From Bacteroidetes bacterium GWF2_33_16 (GTDB lineage Bacteria > Bacteroidota > Bacteroidia > Bacteroidales > UBA12077), in NCBI GenBank assembly GCA_001768565.1, contig MEOE01000016.1, positions 186,001-250,000 on the forward strand: DNA of 64,000 nt, written 5' to 3'. Below the pieces are notes generated by a model. The model saw only the letters and a list, made by a program, of their open reading frames with translations. It made no database searches and was not told the DNA's origin. Numbering within the stretch: position 1 is the stretch's first letter; each line of letters starts with the position of its first letter. Of the stretch, positions 18,742 through 29,265 are shown piece by piece. A program made the position numbers and the translations under genes.

Positions 18742-21207
18742 ATGAATGAATTTATAAAAAATAGAATTCTTCTTTTCCTCTTTTTAATATTTTGCTTTAT
18801 AGGCACTAAGGCCCAAATTACAAAGATTAGAGGAACTGTTAAAGATTCTATTACCAGCGAGCCTCTGCCATTTGTAAATATTTCTTTTAAAAACAGCTCT
18901 ATTGGAACAGTTACCAATACCGATGGAGTATTCTTTTTCGAAACTCGAACACCAACCGATTCAATAATTATTTCATTTGTAGGGTATCAAACCCAAAGTC
19001 GTTCTATTCAGAAAAATATTTACCAGGAATTTCAAGTTTTGTTAAGCCCTCAATCGGTTTATCTCGACGAAATAGTAGTACTTCCTACAGAAAATCCTGC
19101 ACATGCAATTTTAAGGAATATAATTGCTAATAAAAAGAATAATAATCCAAAGAAGTTTGATTCATATACCTACGAATTATATAACAAAGTTGAAATTGAT
19201 ATTAATAATGTAGATGACAAATTAAAGAGCAACCGTTTTCTTAAGGATTTTCAGTTTATATTCGATTTTGTTGATACAAATGCAATAACCGGAAAAACCT
19301 ACCTTCCTATATTTATTACCGAATCTTTTTCAAAATATTATTATAACCGTTTACCAAGGATTGAACGTGAAATAATAACAGCAACAAAAATTTCTGGTGT
19401 TGAGGATGAGAGCTTATCTCAGTTTACAGGTAAAATGTACCAAAAGATAAATATTTATGAAAACTTCGAAACTGTTTTCGAGCCCGGATTTGTTAGTCCT
19501 ATTGCCGACTTCGGATTGCTATATTACAAATATTACTTATTAGATAGTGCTTTTATTGGTAATCAATGGTGTTACCAAATTTCGTTTTTGCCCAAAAGAA
19601 CGATGGAACGCGTTTTTAGGGGCGACTTTTGGGTTCACGATACAACATTTGCTATAAAACGGATTCAAATGCGAATGGCAAAGGATGTAAACATTAATTA
19701 TATTAATGATTTTGTTGCCGAATATGAATTCGAACAACTCGACGATAGTGTTTGGTTTTTAAGTCAGGAAAACCTCTTTTTCGATTTTAATATTACTGAC
19801 AGGTCAACAGGATTTTTTGGACGAAAAACGACTCATTACATGAATATTTCTTATAATAATGAGTTACCTCCCGAAATCACCTTACTTAATGACAATGTTA
19901 TTGTTAATGAGAATGCTTTGATAAAAGACAATCTTTACTGGGAAGAAAAACGACCTTATGATTTAACCCCAAGAGAAAAAGATATTTACAAAATGGTTGA
20001 TTCAATTCAACAAGTACCAATTTACAAAACCTATGAAAGAATTGCCGGTATGTTTGTAATGTATCATTATGAACTTGGTTATTTCGAATTGGGGCCATAT
20101 TATAAAACCTTTAGCTTTAATGAGATTGAGGGTAATAGATTCCGTCTGAGTGCAAGAACAAGCAACCAATTTAGCACCAAGCTAATGATTAGTGGGTTTG
20201 TAGCGTATGGTGAAAAAGACAACCGTTTCAAATATGGTGGCGGATTATTATATATTTTTAATAAAAACCCACGACGAGCATTTGCTGTAGATTACAAGTA
20301 CGATATGCAGCAATTAGGGCAAAGCCCATTTGCCCTTACCGAAGATAATTTTTTCACTTCCATTCTTCGTCGTAACCCAAACTACAAAATATCGCTTGTT
20401 ACTGATTTTAATACTTACTATGAGCACGAATGGTTTCAGGGATTCTCAAATAAAATCTCCTTTAACCATAAGCGAATTGAACCAACCCAATATATTCCTT
20501 TTCAGAAGATTTATGGGGCCGATACTATTTCAACTGGTGATTTAAAAACATCCGAACTTACATTTAATATCAGACTTGCAAAAAATGAAAAGTATTTGCG
20601 TGGTGAGTTCGAAAGACTAAATCTGGGAACAGATCAACCCATACTAAATATCTTTCTAACTGCAGGATTGAAAAATGTTTTTCAGAGCGATTACGAATAT
20701 TATAAAATTAGTGCGAACCTCTCGCATAAAATTCCTATAAGTCCATTGGGATATTTCAAATATATTATCGATGCAGGTCAGGTATTTGGGATTGTTCCAT
20801 ATCCTTACCTTAAGCTACACGAAGGAAATGAAACATATGCATTCGATAAATATGCATTTAACATGATGAATTATTATGAATTTGCCAGCGATCGATATAT
20901 CAGTCTTTATGCCGAGCATCATTTTCAAGGATTTTTCCTAAATAAAATTCCTTTGTTAAAAAAGCTTGAACTACGTGAAGTAGTATCTGGAAAATGTCTT
21001 ATAGGCGAACTTAGCAACAAACATCAAAAAGTAATGTTATATCCTGAAGGATTGTACAGTTTATCTAAACCATATTATGAAGTTAGTGCGGGTATTGAAA
21101 ATATCCTGAAAATTCTTAGGGTTGATGCTATGTGGCGGCTAAGTTACCTTGATCACGAAAACATAGATAAATTCGGATTAAGGGTTACTTTACAGATTGT
21201 TTTCTAA
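18742..21207 (+). CDS. DUF5686/carboxypeptidase-regulatory-like outer-membrane protein
   Basis: The 821-aa protein has a signal peptide (1-24, hydrophobic to GTKAQ). A carboxypeptidase-regulatory-like beta-sandwich (about 27-110, RGTVKDSITSEPLPFVNI) is the plug-side domain common to Bacteroidetes outer-membrane proteins. A long beta-rich region (about 400-821) is rich in aromatic residues and ends in FGLRVTLQIVF, a plausible barrel-terminal strand. DUF5686 proteins are of unknown function. The position between tatC and lptB is conserved in several Bacteroidetes as I recall, and suggests an envelope role. Confidence 0.8.
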   Translation: MNEFIKNRILLFLFLIFCFIGTKAQITKIRGTVKDSITSEPLPFVNISFKNSSIGTVTNTDGVFFFETRTPTDSIIISFVGYQTQSRSIQKNIYQEFQVLLSPQSVYLDEIVVLPTENPAHAILRNIIANKKNNNPKKFDSYTYELYNKVEIDINNVDDKLKSNRFLKDFQFIFDFVDTNAITGKTYLPIFITESFSKYYYNRLPRIEREIITATKISGVEDESLSQFTGKMYQKINIYENFETVFEPGFVSPIADFGLLYYKYYLLDSAFIGNQWCYQISFLPKRTMERVFRGDFWVHDTTFAIKRIQMRMAKDVNINYINDFVAEYEFEQLDDSVWFLSQENLFFDFNITDRSTGFFGRKTTHYMNISYNNELPPEITLLNDNVIVNENALIKDNLYWEEKRPYDLTPREKDIYKMVDSIQQVPIYKTYERIAGMFVMYHYELGYFELGPYYKTFSFNEIEGNRFRLSARTSNQFSTKLMISGFVAYGEKDNRFKYGGGLLYIFNKNPRRAFAVDYKYDMQQLGQSPFALTEDNFFTSILRRNPNYKISLVTDFNTYYEHEWFQGFSNKISFNHKRIEPTQYIPFQKIYGADTISTGDLKTSELTFNIRLAKNEKYLRGEFERLNLGTDQPILNIFLTAGLKNVFQSDYEYYKISANLSHKIPISPLGYFKYIIDAGQVFGIVPYPYLKLHEGNETYAFDKYAFNMMNYYEFASDRYISLYAEHHFQGFFLNKIPLLKKLELREVVSGKCLIGELSNKHQKVMLYPEGLYSLSKPYYEVSAGIENILKILRVDAMWRLSYLDHENIDKFGLRVTLQIVF

Positions 21208-21277
21208 AAAATAGTAGAAGATTAGTTTGTGGTATAACATTTGAAATTGAGTCTTAATACAATTTGATTAAAAAACG

Positions 21278-21285
21278 TACATTTG
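21278..21285 (+). promoter_or_regulatory. Promoter -7 box upstream of lptB
   Basis: TACATTTG fits TAnnTTTG, 16 nt before the lptB start codon. This close spacing implies a very short leader. No convincing -33 element was seen. Confidence 0.4.
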
Positions 21286-21301
21286 CAAAAATATTTATAC
21301 A

Positions 21302-22060
21302 ATGGATCAGGTACATAAGTCGAAACTAAGAACAGACAATTTATATAAAAAATACCGCTCCAGAACAGTTGTTAAAGGGGTATCTGTTGATGTTGAGCAA
21401 GGAGAGATTGTAGGACTACTAGGACCTAACGGAGCTGGAAAAACAACAACTTTCTACATGATGGTAGGTTTAATTACTCCTTATTCGGGCAAAATCTATC
21501 TTGATGATAAAGATATTACCAAGGAGCCCGTATATAAACGCGCCCAAAAAGGAATAGGTTATCTAGCACAAGAAGCTTCTGTATTTCGCAAGCTTAGTGT
21601 TGAAGATAATATTAAAGCCGTTTTAGAAATGTCAAACATCCCCAAAGATGAACAACACGAAAGACTAGAAACCCTGATAAATGAATTCGGATTGGTAAAA
21701 ATTCGCAAAAGCTTGGGTATTCAGCTTTCTGGAGGTGAAAGAAGAAGAACCGAAATAGCAAGAGCATTGGCTTTAAAACCAAAATTTATTTTACTAGATG
21801 AGCCTTTTGCAGGTGTCGATCCTATTGCCGTTGAAGATATACAGGAAATTGTTTCTCACTTGAAAGAAAAAAATATTGGCATCCTTATTACCGATCATAA
21901 TGTTCATGAAACATTATCGATTACCGACAGAGCATACTTATTATTCGAGGGCAATATCCTAAAATCAGGTACTGCCAACGAACTAGCCGATGATGAGCAA
22001 GTAAGACGGGTTTACCTGGGTAAAAATTTCGAATTAAGAGATCTTAATAGAAATGATTAA
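21302..22060 (+). CDS. lptB: Lipopolysaccharide export ATPase LptB
   Basis: The 252-aa ABC ATPase powers extraction of LPS from the inner membrane with LptFG. Walker A is [16 protein letters not shown], followed by the LptB-specific Q-loop region [15 protein letters not shown], signature [16 protein letters not shown], Walker [14 protein letters not shown] and switch DHNVHET. These features separate LptB from LivF-type ATPases. No permease gene is adjacent, as in most bacteria where lptFG lie elsewhere. Confidence 0.95.
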   Translation: MDQVHKSKLRTDNLYKKYRSRTVVKGVSVDVEQGEIVGLLGPNGAGKTTTFYMMVGLITPYSGKIYLDDKDITKEPVYKRAQKGIGYLAQEASVFRKLSVEDNIKAVLEMSNIPKDEQHERLETLINEFGLVKIRKSLGIQLSGGERRRTEIARALALKPKFILLDEPFAGVDPIAVEDIQEIVSHLKEKNIGILITDHNVHETLSITDRAYLLFEGNILKSGTANELADDEQVRRVYLGKNFELRDLNRND

Positions 22061-22181
22061 AAATTGATTTATTATTGCACCCATTAAGAATAAATAATTC
22101 ATACTAAAAAACCTAATCATAAAACATTGATAACTAATTTTCTACTTTATCGATTTGATTTATTTTAATTTTTTATCTAAA

Positions 22182-22214
22182 TTGTTTTCCATATTAAAAA
22201 AATAGATATCTTTG
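22182..22214 (+). promoter_or_regulatory. Promoter of tRNA-Leu
   Basis: TTG (22182-22184) and TATCTTTG (22207-22214), 22 nt apart, match the Bacteroidetes -33/-7 arrangement. The -7 box ends 12 nt before the mature tRNA 5' end. Confidence 0.55.
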
Positions 22215-22226
22215 CACGGTCTTTTT

Positions 22227-22308
22227 GCGGATGTGTCGTAATTGGTAGCCGAGCTAGACTTAGGATCTAGTGCCGTAAGGCGTGGGGGTTCGAGTCCCTT
22301 CATCCGCA
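22227..22308 (+). tRNA. tRNA-Leu (anticodon UAG)
   Basis: The gene spans 82 nt and folds as a class II tRNA. The acceptor arms GCGGATG (22227-22233) and CATCCGC (22301-22307) pair fully. The anticodon loop CTTAGGA gives anticodon UAG (reads CUA and other CUN leucine codons). A variable arm TGCCGTAAGGCGT and a T arm GGGGGTTCGAGTCCC are present. The CCA end is not encoded. Class II with a UAG anticodon means leucine. Confidence 0.96.
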
Positions 22309-22320
22309 CTTAATAAAACA

Positions 22321-22364
22321 AACCGCTGAAGAAATCGAACAATTTCGATGATTTAGCGGTTTTT
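22321..22364 (+). terminator. Terminator after tRNA-Leu
   Basis: AACCGCT (22321-22327) pairs with AGCGGTT (22355-22361), with an inner stem GAAATCG/CGATTTC-like segment, followed by TTT. It separates the tRNA from the tig operon. Confidence 0.75.
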
Positions 22365-22395
22365 AAAATTTAAGTAATACAAAAAAAAATATCAG

Positions 22396-23763
22396 ATGAA
22401 TATCACGAAAGAAAACATTGACAATTTAAATGCTCTTTTAAAAGTTAATGTAACAAAAGAAGATTATAGCGAGAAAGTTGAAAATCAGATTAAGGATTTC
22501 CGCAAAAAAGCTCGTATTGATGGTTTCCGTCCAGGCAAAGTACCTGAAGGATTAGTTCGTAAAATGTATGGAAAATCAATCCTTGTTGACGAAGTTAATA
22601 AACTTGTTTCCGATACACTGACCAAATATCTTGTTGATGAAAAATTAAATATCCTTGGCGAACCACTTCCAAGCAAAGAACATCAGAAACCTTTTGATTT
22701 TGATACTGATAATGATTACGAGTTTATTTTTGATATAGCTGTTGCTCCGCAAGTAGAAGTTAAATTATCGAAAAAAGATAAAATACCTTACTACGAAATA
22801 AAAGTTGAGGATTCAATTCTCGATTCTCATATCGACAATTATACCCGTCGTTTCGGTGAGTTTAAAGATATTGATGTTGCCACTGATATGGAAATGCTAA
22901 CTGGTAATTTTAAACAAGTTGATGAGAATAATGCAGTTATTGAAGGTGGTATTAGTGCCGAGGCAGTTAAGATAACACTTGAATACATAAAAGATAACGA
23001 AATAAAAGAAGCTTTTGCTGGTAAAAAAGTAGGAGAAAAAATAATTTTCGACATTCGAAAAGCATACCCAAGCGAAACCGAAATAGCATCAATGCTTCGT
23101 ATCGACAAAGAAGTTGCAAAGAACATTACCGGTAATTTTGAATTCGAAATTGAAAAAATTCAGCGATTCGAAAAAGCAGAAATGAATCAGGAGCTCTTCG
23201 ACAAAGCATTTGGCGAAGGAACTATTACTTCTGAAAAGGATTTCAAAAAGAAACTTGTAGATGAGATAAAACAAAACTTCTCGAAAGAAAGTGATTATCG
23301 TTTTTCTATCGATGCAAAAGAAAAAATTGTGGCAAAAATAAATCCTGAATTACCTGAAGCATTTTTAAAGAGATGGTTATTGCAAATAAACGAAGGCAAA
23401 TTTACAGCTGAGCAAATCGAAGCTGAATATCCATTATTCGAGAATGATTTAAAATGGCAGATTATTAAAGATCAGATTATTAAAGATAACGATATAAAGG
23501 TTACCGACGAAGAAATTCTTGGACTGGCAAAAGAAATAACCGCTGCGCAGTTTATGCAATACGGATTAAGTAATTTACCAGAAGAACATCTTGAAAATTA
23601 TGCTAAAGAGATTCTAAAAAAAGAAAGCGAAAAACGAAAATTATATGAGAAGAAGTTCGAAGATAAAATAGTTGCTTTCATTAAAGAGTCTGTAAAACTT
23701 GAAGAGAAAGAAGTAAGTACTGAAGATTTTCAGAAACTTTGGAATGAACAAAAGACCAAATAA
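22396..23763 (+). CDS. tig: Trigger factor, ribosome-associated chaperone/prolyl isomerase
   Basis: The 455-aa protein binds at the ribosomal exit tunnel and folds nascent chains. The N-terminal ribosome-binding domain carries the signature GFRPGKVPEGLVRKMYG (about 42-58; standard GFRxGKxP). The central isomerase region (about 150-245) is weakly conserved, as usual in Bacteroidetes. The long helical C-terminal chaperone arms fill 250-450. The clpP and clpX genes follow, a widely conserved order. Confidence 0.95.
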   Translation: MNITKENIDNLNALLKVNVTKEDYSEKVENQIKDFRKKARIDGFRPGKVPEGLVRKMYGKSILVDEVNKLVSDTLTKYLVDEKLNILGEPLPSKEHQKPFDFDTDNDYEFIFDIAVAPQVEVKLSKKDKIPYYEIKVEDSILDSHIDNYTRRFGEFKDIDVATDMEMLTGNFKQVDENNAVIEGGISAEAVKITLEYIKDNEIKEAFAGKKVGEKIIFDIRKAYPSETEIASMLRIDKEVAKNITGNFEFEIEKIQRFEKAEMNQELFDKAFGEGTITSEKDFKKKLVDEIKQNFSKESDYRFSIDAKEKIVAKINPELPEAFLKRWLLQINEGKFTAEQIEAEYPLFENDLKWQIIKDQIIKDNDIKVTDEEILGLAKEITAAQFMQYGLSNLPEEHLENYAKEILKKESEKRKLYEKKFEDKIVAFIKESVKLEEKEVSTEDFQKLWNEQKTK

Positions 23764-23821
23764 TTTCGTCATTTATCAAATTTAACTAACTTTATAAGCA
23801 ACAAATTAAAATCTGTTAAAT

Positions 23822-24505
23822 ATGAACTCAAAAGACGAATTTAAAAAATATGCAACCAAACATATTGGTCTAAGTAGCTTATCATTGGAGAGATACTCTT
23901 CATTGTATAATAGTTATATCTCACCAACAATTATCGAAGAACGTCAGTTAAACGTTGCACAAATGGATGTTTTCTCCCGTTTAATGATGGATAGAATTAT
24001 CTTTTTAGGTGTTCCAATTGATGATGATGTTGCAAATATTATACAAGCACAACTTTTGTTCTTAGAATCAGTTGATCCGGCAAAAGATATTCAAGTTTAT
24101 ATGAATACCCCTGGTGGTGGAGTTCATGCTGGTTTAGGAATATACGATACCATGCAATATATTAGTCCGGATATTGCTACAATTTGTACCGGAATGGCAG
24201 CATCAATGGGTGCTGTATTATTAACAGCCGGAACCAAAGGCAAACGTTCGGCATTAACCCACTCACGTGTTATGATTCACCAACCTATGGGTGGTGCTCA
24301 AGGTCAGGCTATCGATATAGAAATAACTACACGCGAAATTGTTAAACTACGTAAGGAATTATACGAAATTATTGCTGCTCATACAGGAAATCCATTCAAG
24401 AAAATTGAGAAAGACTCAGATCGTGATTATTGGATGACAGCTCAGGAAGCCAAAGAATACGGAATGATTGATGAAGTTTTGGTACGAAACGGAAAGAAAA
24501 AGTAA
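23822..24505 (+). CDS. clpP: ATP-dependent Clp protease proteolytic subunit
   Basis: The 227-aa serine protease forms the tetradecameric core that pairs with ClpX. The catalytic Ser lies in [11 protein letters not shown], the His in [10 protein letters not shown], and the Asp in the following segment [11 protein letters not shown]. The N-terminus is about 25 residues longer than E. coli mature ClpP and could be a propeptide. The gene lies 58 nt after tig and 112 nt before clpX. Confidence 0.95.
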   Translation: MNSKDEFKKYATKHIGLSSLSLERYSSLYNSYISPTIIEERQLNVAQMDVFSRLMMDRIIFLGVPIDDDVANIIQAQLLFLESVDPAKDIQVYMNTPGGGVHAGLGIYDTMQYISPDIATICTGMAASMGAVLLTAGTKGKRSALTHSRVMIHQPMGGAQGQAIDIEITTREIVKLRKELYEIIAAHTGNPFKKIEKDSDRDYWMTAQEAKEYGMIDEVLVRNGKKK

Positions 24506-24530
24506 TTTTCTTCAATTTAATATACAATTA

Positions 24531-24560
24531 ACTGCATTTTCCCAAATGCAGTTTTTTTTT
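24531..24560 (+). terminator. Terminator between clpP and clpX
   Basis: ACTGCATTT (24531-24539) and AAATGCAGT (24544-24552) form a perfect 9-bp stem with a TCCC loop. A T run (24552-24560) follows. This uncouples clpX transcription from tig-clpP. Confidence 0.9.
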
Positions 24561-24574
24561 ATTTATTTATGCCT

Positions 24575-24582
24575 TAACTTTG
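24575..24582 (+). promoter_or_regulatory. Promoter -7 box of clpX
   Basis: TAACTTTG matches TAnnTTTG and lies just after the clpP terminator, 35 nt before the clpX start. It supports independent transcription of clpX. Confidence 0.5.
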
Positions 24583-24617
24583 CGGTGTTATTTAATTAGG
24601 ATCAAAGAATTACTACA

Positions 24618-25838
24618 ATGGATAAATGTTCGTTTTGCGGAAGAGAAAAAAAGGAAACTAACCTTTTAGTTGCTGGGATGTCGGCTCATATATGCGATAG
24701 ATGTATAGAACAAGCCTTCGAGATTGTAAAAGAGGAATTGCAAAAAAAAGGCGATTTTGATGTTTCAAAGATTAAACTAAGCAAACCTGTTGAGATCAAA
24801 AAATTCCTCGATCAGTACGTTATTGGCCAGGAAGAAGCAAAACGATACCTTGCAGTAGCTGTTTATAATCACTATAAACGATTAATGCAAACCAGTCATA
24901 AAGACGAAGAAGAGGTTGAAATAGAAAAATCAAATATTATTCTTGTTGGCGAAACCGGTACAGGAAAAACTCTTTTAGCCAGAACTATTGCAAAAATGTT
25001 GCATGTACCATTTACCATTGTTGATGCTACCGTTTTAACCGAGGCGGGTTATGTAGGCGAAGATATTGAAAGCATTCTTACACGTTTGCTTCAGGTTGCC
25101 GATTATAATACAGAAGCAGCTGAAAAGGGAATCGTATTTATTGATGAAATAGATAAAATTGCCCGTAAGGGAGATAATCCATCAATTACCCGTGATGTTT
25201 CGGGCGAAGGAGTTCAACAAGGCTTACTAAAGTTGCTGGAAGGTTCCGTTGTTAATGTTCCGCCACAGGGAGGTAGAAAGCATCCTGATCAGAAAATGAT
25301 TCCTGTAAATACTAAAAATATATTGTTTATTTGTGGTGGCGCTTTTGATGGCATTGAACGCAAAATTGGAAATAGGCTAAATACTCAGGTAGTTGGATAT
25401 TCGGCAAGTCGTGAAAAAGATCGCATCGATCGTGAGAATCTATTGCAGTATATTGCTCCACAAGATTTAAAATCTTTTGGATTAATTCCTGAAATTATTG
25501 GGCGTTTACCTGTACTAACCTATCTTAATCCGCTAGACAGAGATGCTTTACGAAGAATACTTACTGAACCAAAAAATGCAATTATAAAGCAATACGAGAA
25601 ATTATTCAAAATGGATAACGTTAAGCTAAGCTTTGAGAAGGAAGTATTTGAATTTATTGTAGATAAAGCTATTGAGTTTAAACTTGGAGCCCGCGGATTA
25701 AGGTCAATTTGTGAAGCAATTATGATCGATGTTATGTTTGATATTCCATCCACTGATGAAAAAACAGTTAAAATAACTCTTGAATACGCTAAAGAGAAAC
25801 TTGCAAAAACAAATATTCAACGTTTAAAAGCAGCCTAA
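24618..25838 (+). CDS. clpX: ATP-dependent Clp protease ATP-binding subunit ClpX
   Basis: The 406-aa AAA+ unfoldase feeds substrates to ClpP. An N-terminal zinc-binding domain has CSFC (about 4-7) and CDRC (about 26-29). The AAA module has Walker [13 protein letters not shown], Walker [13 protein letters not shown], pore loop GYVGEDIES and sensor-2 region LGARGLRS. The ClpP-contact IGF-like loop appears as IGNRLNT-neighbouring sequence but is less clear. Length and domain order are standard. Confidence 0.96.
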   Translation: MDKCSFCGREKKETNLLVAGMSAHICDRCIEQAFEIVKEELQKKGDFDVSKIKLSKPVEIKKFLDQYVIGQEEAKRYLAVAVYNHYKRLMQTSHKDEEEVEIEKSNIILVGETGTGKTLLARTIAKMLHVPFTIVDATVLTEAGYVGEDIESILTRLLQVADYNTEAAEKGIVFIDEIDKIARKGDNPSITRDVSGEGVQQGLLKLLEGSVVNVPPQGGRKHPDQKMIPVNTKNILFICGGAFDGIERKIGNRLNTQVVGYSASREKDRIDRENLLQYIAPQDLKSFGLIPEIIGRLPVLTYLNPLDRDALRRILTEPKNAIIKQYEKLFKMDNVKLSFEKEVFEFIVDKAIEFKLGARGLRSICEAIMIDVMFDIPSTDEKTVKITLEYAKEKLAKTNIQRLKAA

Positions 25839-25869
25839 TTCTCTATATTCAAATAAACAAATAATTTCT

Positions 25870-26913
25870 TTACGACATTATTTTAGAGATTATTTGTGTT
25901 TTTGGGAATTGTTCGAGAATTGTTTTAACAGCCACTGTAATAGGTACAGAAAGTATTAATCCAGGAACGCCCCATAAAAAACCCCAAAACATAAGCATTA
26001 CTATTATAGTAATGGTATTTATAGAAAATGCCTGACCCATAAAAATCGGCTCCAGAATACTCCCAAATAGAATCTGTAACCCGATAAGAACTAAAATAAA
26101 TGCTACAAGTGTTCCAGTATGATCAATCTGAGCAAAAGAAAAAATCGAAAGTAATGCGGTCGAAACAATGGAACCAATCATTTGAATAAAATTTAATCCA
26201 AAAGCAAGTAATCCCCAGAAAACAGGAAATTTAATATCGAAAAAGTAACACATAATCCCAAATGAAATACCTGTACCTGCACTAATTAAAAACTTAACAA
26301 TTAAAAACTTAACAATGCTCTTTTCAATTATCATAAAAGTACGAATTGAAGTTAGTCTTTTCTTAAAAAGAGTACTCTCCATAAGTTTTTGAACATTAAC
26401 AGATCCGGCTAAAAGCAAAACAATAAAAAACAAGGCCAGAAGAAGCATTACAACAGTACTTTGAACAAATCCCAAAACTTTACCTAAATTTTCGTATATG
26501 GTATTAGCTAACTCATTACTATTTAAGTATAAACCCAGAGAGCTATGTCCTTCAAGGTAATCAATACCAAACATTTTTATTAATGGCATCAGAATATTAT
26601 TCATTTTTGAAATTACTTCTTGCCAATAGCTTTTATCTATACTTAATAATTCCAAGCTGCTTAACCTAACAAGGATTACACTCCCTGTAATAAGTATAAG
26701 CAAGATGAATACTATAAAAGTCATAGTAATCCATTTGGGAATTTTTTTCTTAAATGCCCATCTGATAATTGGCATAAACAACAATGCTATTAGAAGCGCC
26801 GAAACAAGAGGAATAAATATAAATGAAAGTAATTTCAAAATATAAAATACTAAAGGAACTACTATTATTAAGAGCAACTTATTAGTCAATGCCATATTGT
26901 TTATTTCATTCAT
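25870..26913 (-). CDS. AI-2E family transporter (PerM-like membrane protein)
   Basis: The 347-aa protein has about eight membrane helices with the family pattern: two N-terminal hairpins, a central hydrophilic region (about 85-140), and a C-terminal cluster. Motifs such as FWGLLAFGLNFIQMIGS and FWGFLWGVPGLILSVPI match the AI-2E/PerM family. Members export autoinducer or exchange ions; the substrate here is unknown. It converges on clpX with a gap of only 31 nt. Confidence 0.88.
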   Translation of the reverse strand: MNEINNMALTNKLLLIIVVPLVFYILKLLSFIFIPLVSALLIALLFMPIIRWAFKKKIPKWITMTFIVFILLILITGSVILVRLSSLELLSIDKSYWQEVISKMNNILMPLIKMFGIDYLEGHSSLGLYLNSNELANTIYENLGKVLGFVQSTVVMLLLALFFIVLLLAGSVNVQKLMESTLFKKRLTSIRTFMIIEKSIVKFLIVKFLISAGTGISFGIMCYFFDIKFPVFWGLLAFGLNFIQMIGSIVSTALLSIFSFAQIDHTGTLVAFILVLIGLQILFGSILEPIFMGQAFSINTITIIVMLMFWGFLWGVPGLILSVPITVAVKTILEQFPKTQIISKIMS

Positions 26914-26962
26914 GTTTTAGTATTTTTTCTATTAAAGGAGTTCAATATTTAATTTTTAGAAT

Positions 26963-27088
26963 TTATATTTCTCTTTTATTTACCTTAGTTATAATCTCTT
27001 CATTAACAACCAAAGATAGTCTTATGTTTCCGTCTATGTATAAAATCTGAATATAATTTTCGCGGTGAATGTAAGTAAAATTAGTCAT
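26963..27088 (-). CDS. Possible small protein, 41 aa
   Basis: A 41-codon frame starts at an ATG (27088) and ends at TAA (26963), in the 257-nt gap between the DHFR gene and the AI-2E family gene. The product (MTNFTYIHRENYIQ...) has a plausible globular mix with the segment IDGNIRLSL and could be a remnant of a LytTR-like DNA-binding domain. I do not recognise it and no strong ribosome-binding site is visible. The rest of the gap shows nothing else. Confidence 0.25.
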   Translation of the reverse strand: MTNFTYIHRENYIQILYIDGNIRLSLVVNEEIITKVNKREI

Positions 27089-27170
27089 CAATTATTTTTT
27101 TTGCATTTAATAATAAATAACTTATATTGCTTTATTACTGCGCTTTAATAAGTAAATAAACTAAGTCGAT

Positions 27171-27659
27171 CTACTTTTTCCTATCTAGAACGATAATTGA
27201 AAATGGATATGGGTTTTTTTCATCTGGTTCAAAATCTAACCGACTAATTTCGTTCCATTCATTCATATTTATTTCGGGAAAAAAGGTATCTCCCTCAAAC
27301 GAATGATGAACCTTGGTTAAGTATATTCTATCAGCTATAGGCATTGCCTGCTCGTATATTTTACCACCACCAATAATAAATACTTCTGATTCATTTATTG
27401 CTATATCCAGCGCCTCTTGCAAAGAATTAACAACAATACAACCATCAACTTTATAATTTTGATTACGAGTAATAATTACAGTGGTTCTATTTGGTAAAGG
27501 TTTTCCAAACGACTCAAACGTCTTGCGGCCTTGAATTATATAATGACCAGTTGTTGTTTCTTTAAAATGTTTTAGGTCTTTTGGCAAATGCCAGATTAGT
27601 TTATTTTCTCTTCCTATTACATTGTTTTCTGCTACTGCAGCTATAATTGAAATCATCAT
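27171..27659 (-). CDS. folA: Dihydrofolate reductase
   Basis: The 162-aa enzyme reduces dihydrofolate with NADPH. Visible are the N-terminal substrate/cofactor loop AAVAENNVIGRENKLIWHLPKDL with the catalytic acidic residue (Asp27 equivalent in PKDLKHFK), GRKTFESFGKPLPNR and IIGGGKIYEQA. Start is Met1 or Met2. It lies 92 nt after thyA on the same strand, which pairs thymidylate synthesis with regeneration of tetrahydrofolate. Confidence 0.95.
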   Translation of the reverse strand: MMISIIAAVAENNVIGRENKLIWHLPKDLKHFKETTTGHYIIQGRKTFESFGKPLPNRTTVIITRNQNYKVDGCIVVNSLQEALDIAINESEVFIIGGGKIYEQAMPIADRIYLTKVHHSFEGDTFFPEINMNEWNEISRLDFEPDEKNPYPFSIIVLDRKK

Positions 27660-27751
27660 AAAATATTAACGTTCATTTATTTTCATTAAATCAATGTCCA
27701 GAATTCCTTTTGTTATCGGGACGGTAATACAGATTCTACCTCTGATTTTTA

Positions 27752-28546
27752 CTATACCGAAATTACTCCTTTAATATGTGGGTGTGGATCGTAGTTTTCC
27801 AATTTAAAATCATCAAACTCAAAAGAAAAAATATCTTTTTTATCTGGATTCATCTTTAAAACCGGTAATTTTTTTGGCTCACGAGATAGCTGAAGTTTAA
27901 CCTGTTCGATATGATTTAGATAAATATGTGCATCACCCAGAGTATGTATAAATTCATAAGCTTCCAAACCAGTTGCCTGGGCAACCATTTTTAACAATAT
28001 TGCATATGATGCAATATTAAAAGGTACTCCAAGAAAAACATCTGCACTTCGCTGATATAACTGGCAAGATAATTTACCATCGGCAACATAAAACTGGAAT
28101 AAAATATGACAAGGTGGTAATGCCATATTTTTAATATCGGCAACATTCCATGCACTCACAATATGGCGACGCGAATCAGGATTGTTTTTTATTGAATCAA
28201 TTATTTGAGTAATCTGATCAACGGAACCACCATTGGGGGCAGGCCATGAGCGCCATTGATATCCATAGATATTTCCTAAATCCCCATTTTTATCGGCCCA
28301 TTCATTCCAAATGCTTACCCCATGATCATTCAAGTACTTAACATTGGTGTCTCCATTTAAAAACCAAAACAACTCATAAAGTATTGACTTTAGGTGTAAC
28401 TTTTTTGTGGTAAGTAAAGGAAATCCTTCTTGAAGATTAAAGCGCATCTGATAACCAAAGGAACTTATTGTGCCTGTACCTGTCCTATCTTCCTTTTTTG
28501 CCCCTGTGTTTAATACATGGTCGAGCAAGCCTAAATATTGCTTCAT
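27752..28546 (-). CDS. thyA: Thymidylate synthase
   Basis: The 264-aa enzyme methylates dUMP using methylene-tetrahydrofolate. It has the catalytic Cys in [13 protein letters not shown], the phosphate-binding RRHIVSAWN, and the C-terminal [11 protein letters not shown] ending. Length equals E. coli ThyA. The folate product dihydrofolate is recycled by the neighbouring DHFR. Confidence 0.97.
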   Translation of the reverse strand: MKQYLGLLDHVLNTGAKKEDRTGTGTISSFGYQMRFNLQEGFPLLTTKKLHLKSILYELFWFLNGDTNVKYLNDHGVSIWNEWADKNGDLGNIYGYQWRSWPAPNGGSVDQITQIIDSIKNNPDSRRHIVSAWNVADIKNMALPPCHILFQFYVADGKLSCQLYQRSADVFLGVPFNIASYAILLKMVAQATGLEAYEFIHTLGDAHIYLNHIEQVKLQLSREPKKLPVLKMNPDKKDIFSFEFDDFKLENYDPHPHIKGVISV

Positions 28547-28702
28547 GATTTGGTTTTTCTTTTAATCGTTCGATGTAAAATTAAGAAAATACTAAGATGT
28601 AATTTTAAATAATTAAGACCATACCAGCTTATTTTGAATTATTCTTCATAAGGACCCTTTGCTGCAATGAGTTCGAAGCCAATATATTTTTCAACAAAGA
28701 GC

Positions 28703-28747
28703 TTGTTAATAAAATTTAATTATTACATTTACGCATTTAAATACGCA
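28703..28747 (+). promoter_or_regulatory. Promoter and direct-repeat operator of the Rrf2 gene
   Basis: TTG (28703-28705), 18 nt, then TACATTTA (28724-28731, one mismatch to TAnnTTTG). Two copies of TACGCA (28730-28735 and 28742-28747) are 12 nt apart and cover the -7/start region. Their position fits autorepression by the encoded regulator; this is inference. Confidence 0.4.
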
Positions 28748-28763
28748 AATTACCTAAATAATT

Positions 28764-29162
28764 ATGTCAAAAATTGTTTCATTATCAGAAGCCGCATCAA
28801 TCGCACTGCATGGATTAATCCTAATTGCACGGGAACAGGAAGGCTTAAATGTTATTAAAATTGCTGAACGAACAAATACATCAAAACACCATGTTGCCAA
28901 AGTAATGCAACGATTGGTTAAAGCCGGATATTTATATTCGCAAAGAGGACCAAGTGGAGGATTTGTACTTAAGAAAAAACCTGAGGAAATAAATTTTCTT
29001 GACATTTACGAGACTATTGAAGGGAATATTGAAATAAATACTTGCCCTATGGACAAGCCTATCTGTCCATTCGATAAATGTATAATGAATGATGTTACAA
29101 ATAAAATGACAACTGAATTCAGAAATTATTTGAAAGATCAAACAATTGATCAATACCTATAG
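28764..29162 (+). CDS. Rrf2-family regulator, NsrR/IscR-like
   Basis: This 132-aa winged-helix repressor has an HTH around residues 28-55 (KIAERTNTSKHHVAKVMQRL) and the family wing GYLYSQRGPSGGFVL. Three cysteines near residues 95-110 (NTCPMDKPICPFDKC) are spaced as in Fe-S ligands of NsrR/IscR proteins, so it likely senses nitric oxide, oxidants or Fe-S status. It lies directly upstream of a ferredoxin, hcp, and a YgbA-like gene, the typical NsrR regulon. Confidence 0.85.
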   Translation: MSKIVSLSEAASIALHGLILIAREQEGLNVIKIAERTNTSKHHVAKVMQRLVKAGYLYSQRGPSGGFVLKKKPEEINFLDIYETIEGNIEINTCPMDKPICPFDKCIMNDVTNKMTTEFRNYLKDQTIDQYL

Positions 29163-29265
29163 TAAACTTTACCTATAAAATATTCCTTCCCAATAGTTAT
29201 ATTGGGATTTTTTTATTTGCTTTCATTATCAATTTTCATAGAATTTCTGAAATAAAATCGCTAAC